From contig NZ_AP022870.1 in the NCBI RefSeq assembly GCF_011764545.1, forward strand, positions 2,402,001-2,466,000: 64,000 bases of DNA, given 5' to 3'. Shown here piece after piece: positions 63,229 through 64,000 of the stretch (position 1 is its first letter; every line of letters begins with the position of its first letter). The position numbers and the translations under genes were made by a program. The DNA is from Phytohabitans flavus (GTDB lineage: Bacteria; Actinomycetota; Actinomycetes; Mycobacteriales; Micromonosporaceae). A model generated the notes under the pieces. The model ran no database searches and was not told where the DNA came from. It saw nothing but the letters and a program-made list of their open reading frames with translations.

Positions 63229-63502
63229 TCGCGGCATGGCGCCGAGGCCACCCTGACTCCAAAAGCTCACTAGCGTCCCGAGCTTCCACAAATTCGAGGT
63301 CGTCCGGTGCTTCGGGTTTCGTGAAAGTAGTGACGCTTCTGTCGGATCAACGACGCGCGGAGCAGGGTGAACCTTGGTTACTTCCTGTTAATGCTGGCGT
63401 TTCCATGGAATTGTCCACTCGTTTCCAATGCGGGGTATTCGCGGCCGTCGCTCTCTCGAAAAACTGTCTTGGTTCGGTCACAAGATCGGGCAGAGATCTC
63501 CG

Positions 63503-63515
63503 CCCCTGAAAGGGG
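63503..63515 (+). promoter_or_regulatory. Small hairpin over the ribosome binding site of the next gene
   Basis: CCCCT, loop GAA, AGGGG: the right arm is the only purine-rich ribosome-binding sequence before ATG 63523. If formed in the transcript it could limit translation. With a 5-bp stem this could be chance. Confidence 0.35.
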
Positions 63516-63522
63516 TGAATGC

Positions 63523-64000
63523 ATGAAGCTGAAGAGCTTCATCGCTGCCGCGGGCGTTTGTGCCCTGGTCGCCGGCGTCCTGGTCGGCGCCGCCGGTCCG
63601 GCTACCGCTGATCCGTCAGGCCCCACGACGCCCATAGACCTCGACGGTAGCGGCGCGGACACCACACAGGACGTGATGAACGGGCTCGCGAATATGATCG
63701 GGTTCAGCTCGTGGAACTCGATTCCGCCCTACAGTTTGATCACGCCTAAGCCGACCTGTCCCAACATCGCCCGGCCGAATACCGACTTCGACGGTTTGGC
63801 GGCCCTGCGCCGATCGCTGAGCGTCTCCTCGACGGCCTTTTACAACGCCGGGGTCAACAACCCTCCGCTCGGCTCGCGGTGCTTTGAGTACGCCCGTACC
63901 TCCGTCCGGCCCACCTCCGCCCAGCAGTCCAACGCCGGTCTGCTGCAGTACGTCCCGTTCGGCCTGGACGCCGTTGGCATCGCGAAGGGCGGGACCTCGC
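63523..64000 (+). CDS. Secreted PstS-like substrate-binding protein (5' part)
   Basis: The frame is open from ATG 63523 to the window edge, at least 159 residues. A signal peptide (FIAAAGVCALVAGVLVGAAGPATA) is followed by a domain opening DLDGSGADTTQDVMNGLANMI, the pattern of a secreted PstS-like family of actinomycetes, with a Cys pair in PKPTCPNIARP and SRCFEYARTS. It lacks a lipobox, so it is probably released. Its ligand is unknown. Base composition is slightly less GC-rich than its neighbours. Confidence 0.75.
   Translation, partial: MKLKSFIAAAGVCALVAGVLVGAAGPATADPSGPTTPIDLDGSGADTTQDVMNGLANMIGFSSWNSIPPYSLITPKPTCPNIARPNTDFDGLAALRRSLSVSSTAFYNAGVNNPPLGSRCFEYARTSVRPTSAQQSNAGLLQYVPFGLDAVGIAKGGTS

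Noticed and set aside
63365..63395. Possible PHO box upstream of the PstS-like gene
   Set aside because: GTAACC and GTTCACC occur on the minus strand but with nine-base rather than eleven-base spacing, and they point away from the gene. Not enough for a PhoP site.

Overview
The window looks like chromosomal DNA from a GC-rich, spore-forming actinomycete, most likely of the family Micromonosporaceae. This is a judgement from gene content and codon use; no search was run. The signs are SARP/AfsR and MmyB-type regulators, many GTG starts, a mycothiol-style ars island, a YtfJ/GerW-like protein and partner-switching (SpoIIE/RsbW/STAS) proteins. Coding density is high. I saw no rRNA, tRNA, CRISPR array, prophage or transposase gene.

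Layout. 0.2-2.6 kb: methyltransferase, a divergent TetR pair with twin operators, and a STAS-like protein. 2.6-7.9 kb: a membrane protein/histidine kinase/response regulator operon and a large MASE1-GAF-SpoIIE-HATPase sensor. 8-16.9 kb: GNAT, CapA-like lipoprotein, MmyB-type regulator with divergent SDR, DUF2207-like and LemA proteins, Zn-dehydrogenase and a lipoprotein. 17-21.4 kb: RsbW-like protein, ATP-dependent DNA ligase, FkbM methyltransferase and a MarR/MFS divergent pair. 22.6-28 kb: small membrane proteins, amine oxidase, NAD kinase, and a TetR/LUD pair. 28-31.7 kb: LuxR-type regulator and an AfsR/SARP regulator. 32.7-37.8 kb: an arsenic/metal resistance island with an aquaglyceroporin, CDF transporter, three ArsR domains, an ArsR-ArsC fusion, ArsC, a flavoprotein and an ArsN-like acetyltransferase. 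38-50.4 kb: phosphotransferase, quinone oxidoreductase with MmyB-type regulator, GH15, LLM oxidoreductase, phospholipase C, a second two-component system and a serine hydrolase. 51-57.8 kb: a membrane protein coupled to a PstS-like lipoprotein, a YtfJ-like protein, a methyltransferase, a serine hydrolase and a LacI regulator. 58-62.4 kb: a LacI-controlled pair of GH127 beta-L-arabinofuranosidases, one cytosolic and one secreted. The window ends inside a secreted PstS-like protein.

The most unusual content is not protein coding. Six intergenic loci (1-98, 12297-12634, 21669-22530, 39001-39082, 50431-50827, 62473-63228) carry the same roughly 70-100 bp end sequence. Four of them are complete elements, with the end repeated in inverted orientation around an interior full of long, often nested hairpins. 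Three of these interiors share a GTGG...TTRCCCCT hairpin core. The elements sit directly behind stop codons, and three lie between convergent genes. They encode no convincing protein. I propose them as an undescribed family of hairpin-rich, inverted-repeat-bounded intergenic elements. A separate 167-bp inverted-repeat element lies at 21466-21632.

A caution on quality. At least eleven genes are interrupted by what look like single missing bases, fourteen in total, every one in a G or C run of 3-5. Restoring one base at each site gives full-length family members. I read these as shortened homopolymers in the consensus rather than real pseudogenes, and I annotate the genes as single frameshifted CDSs.
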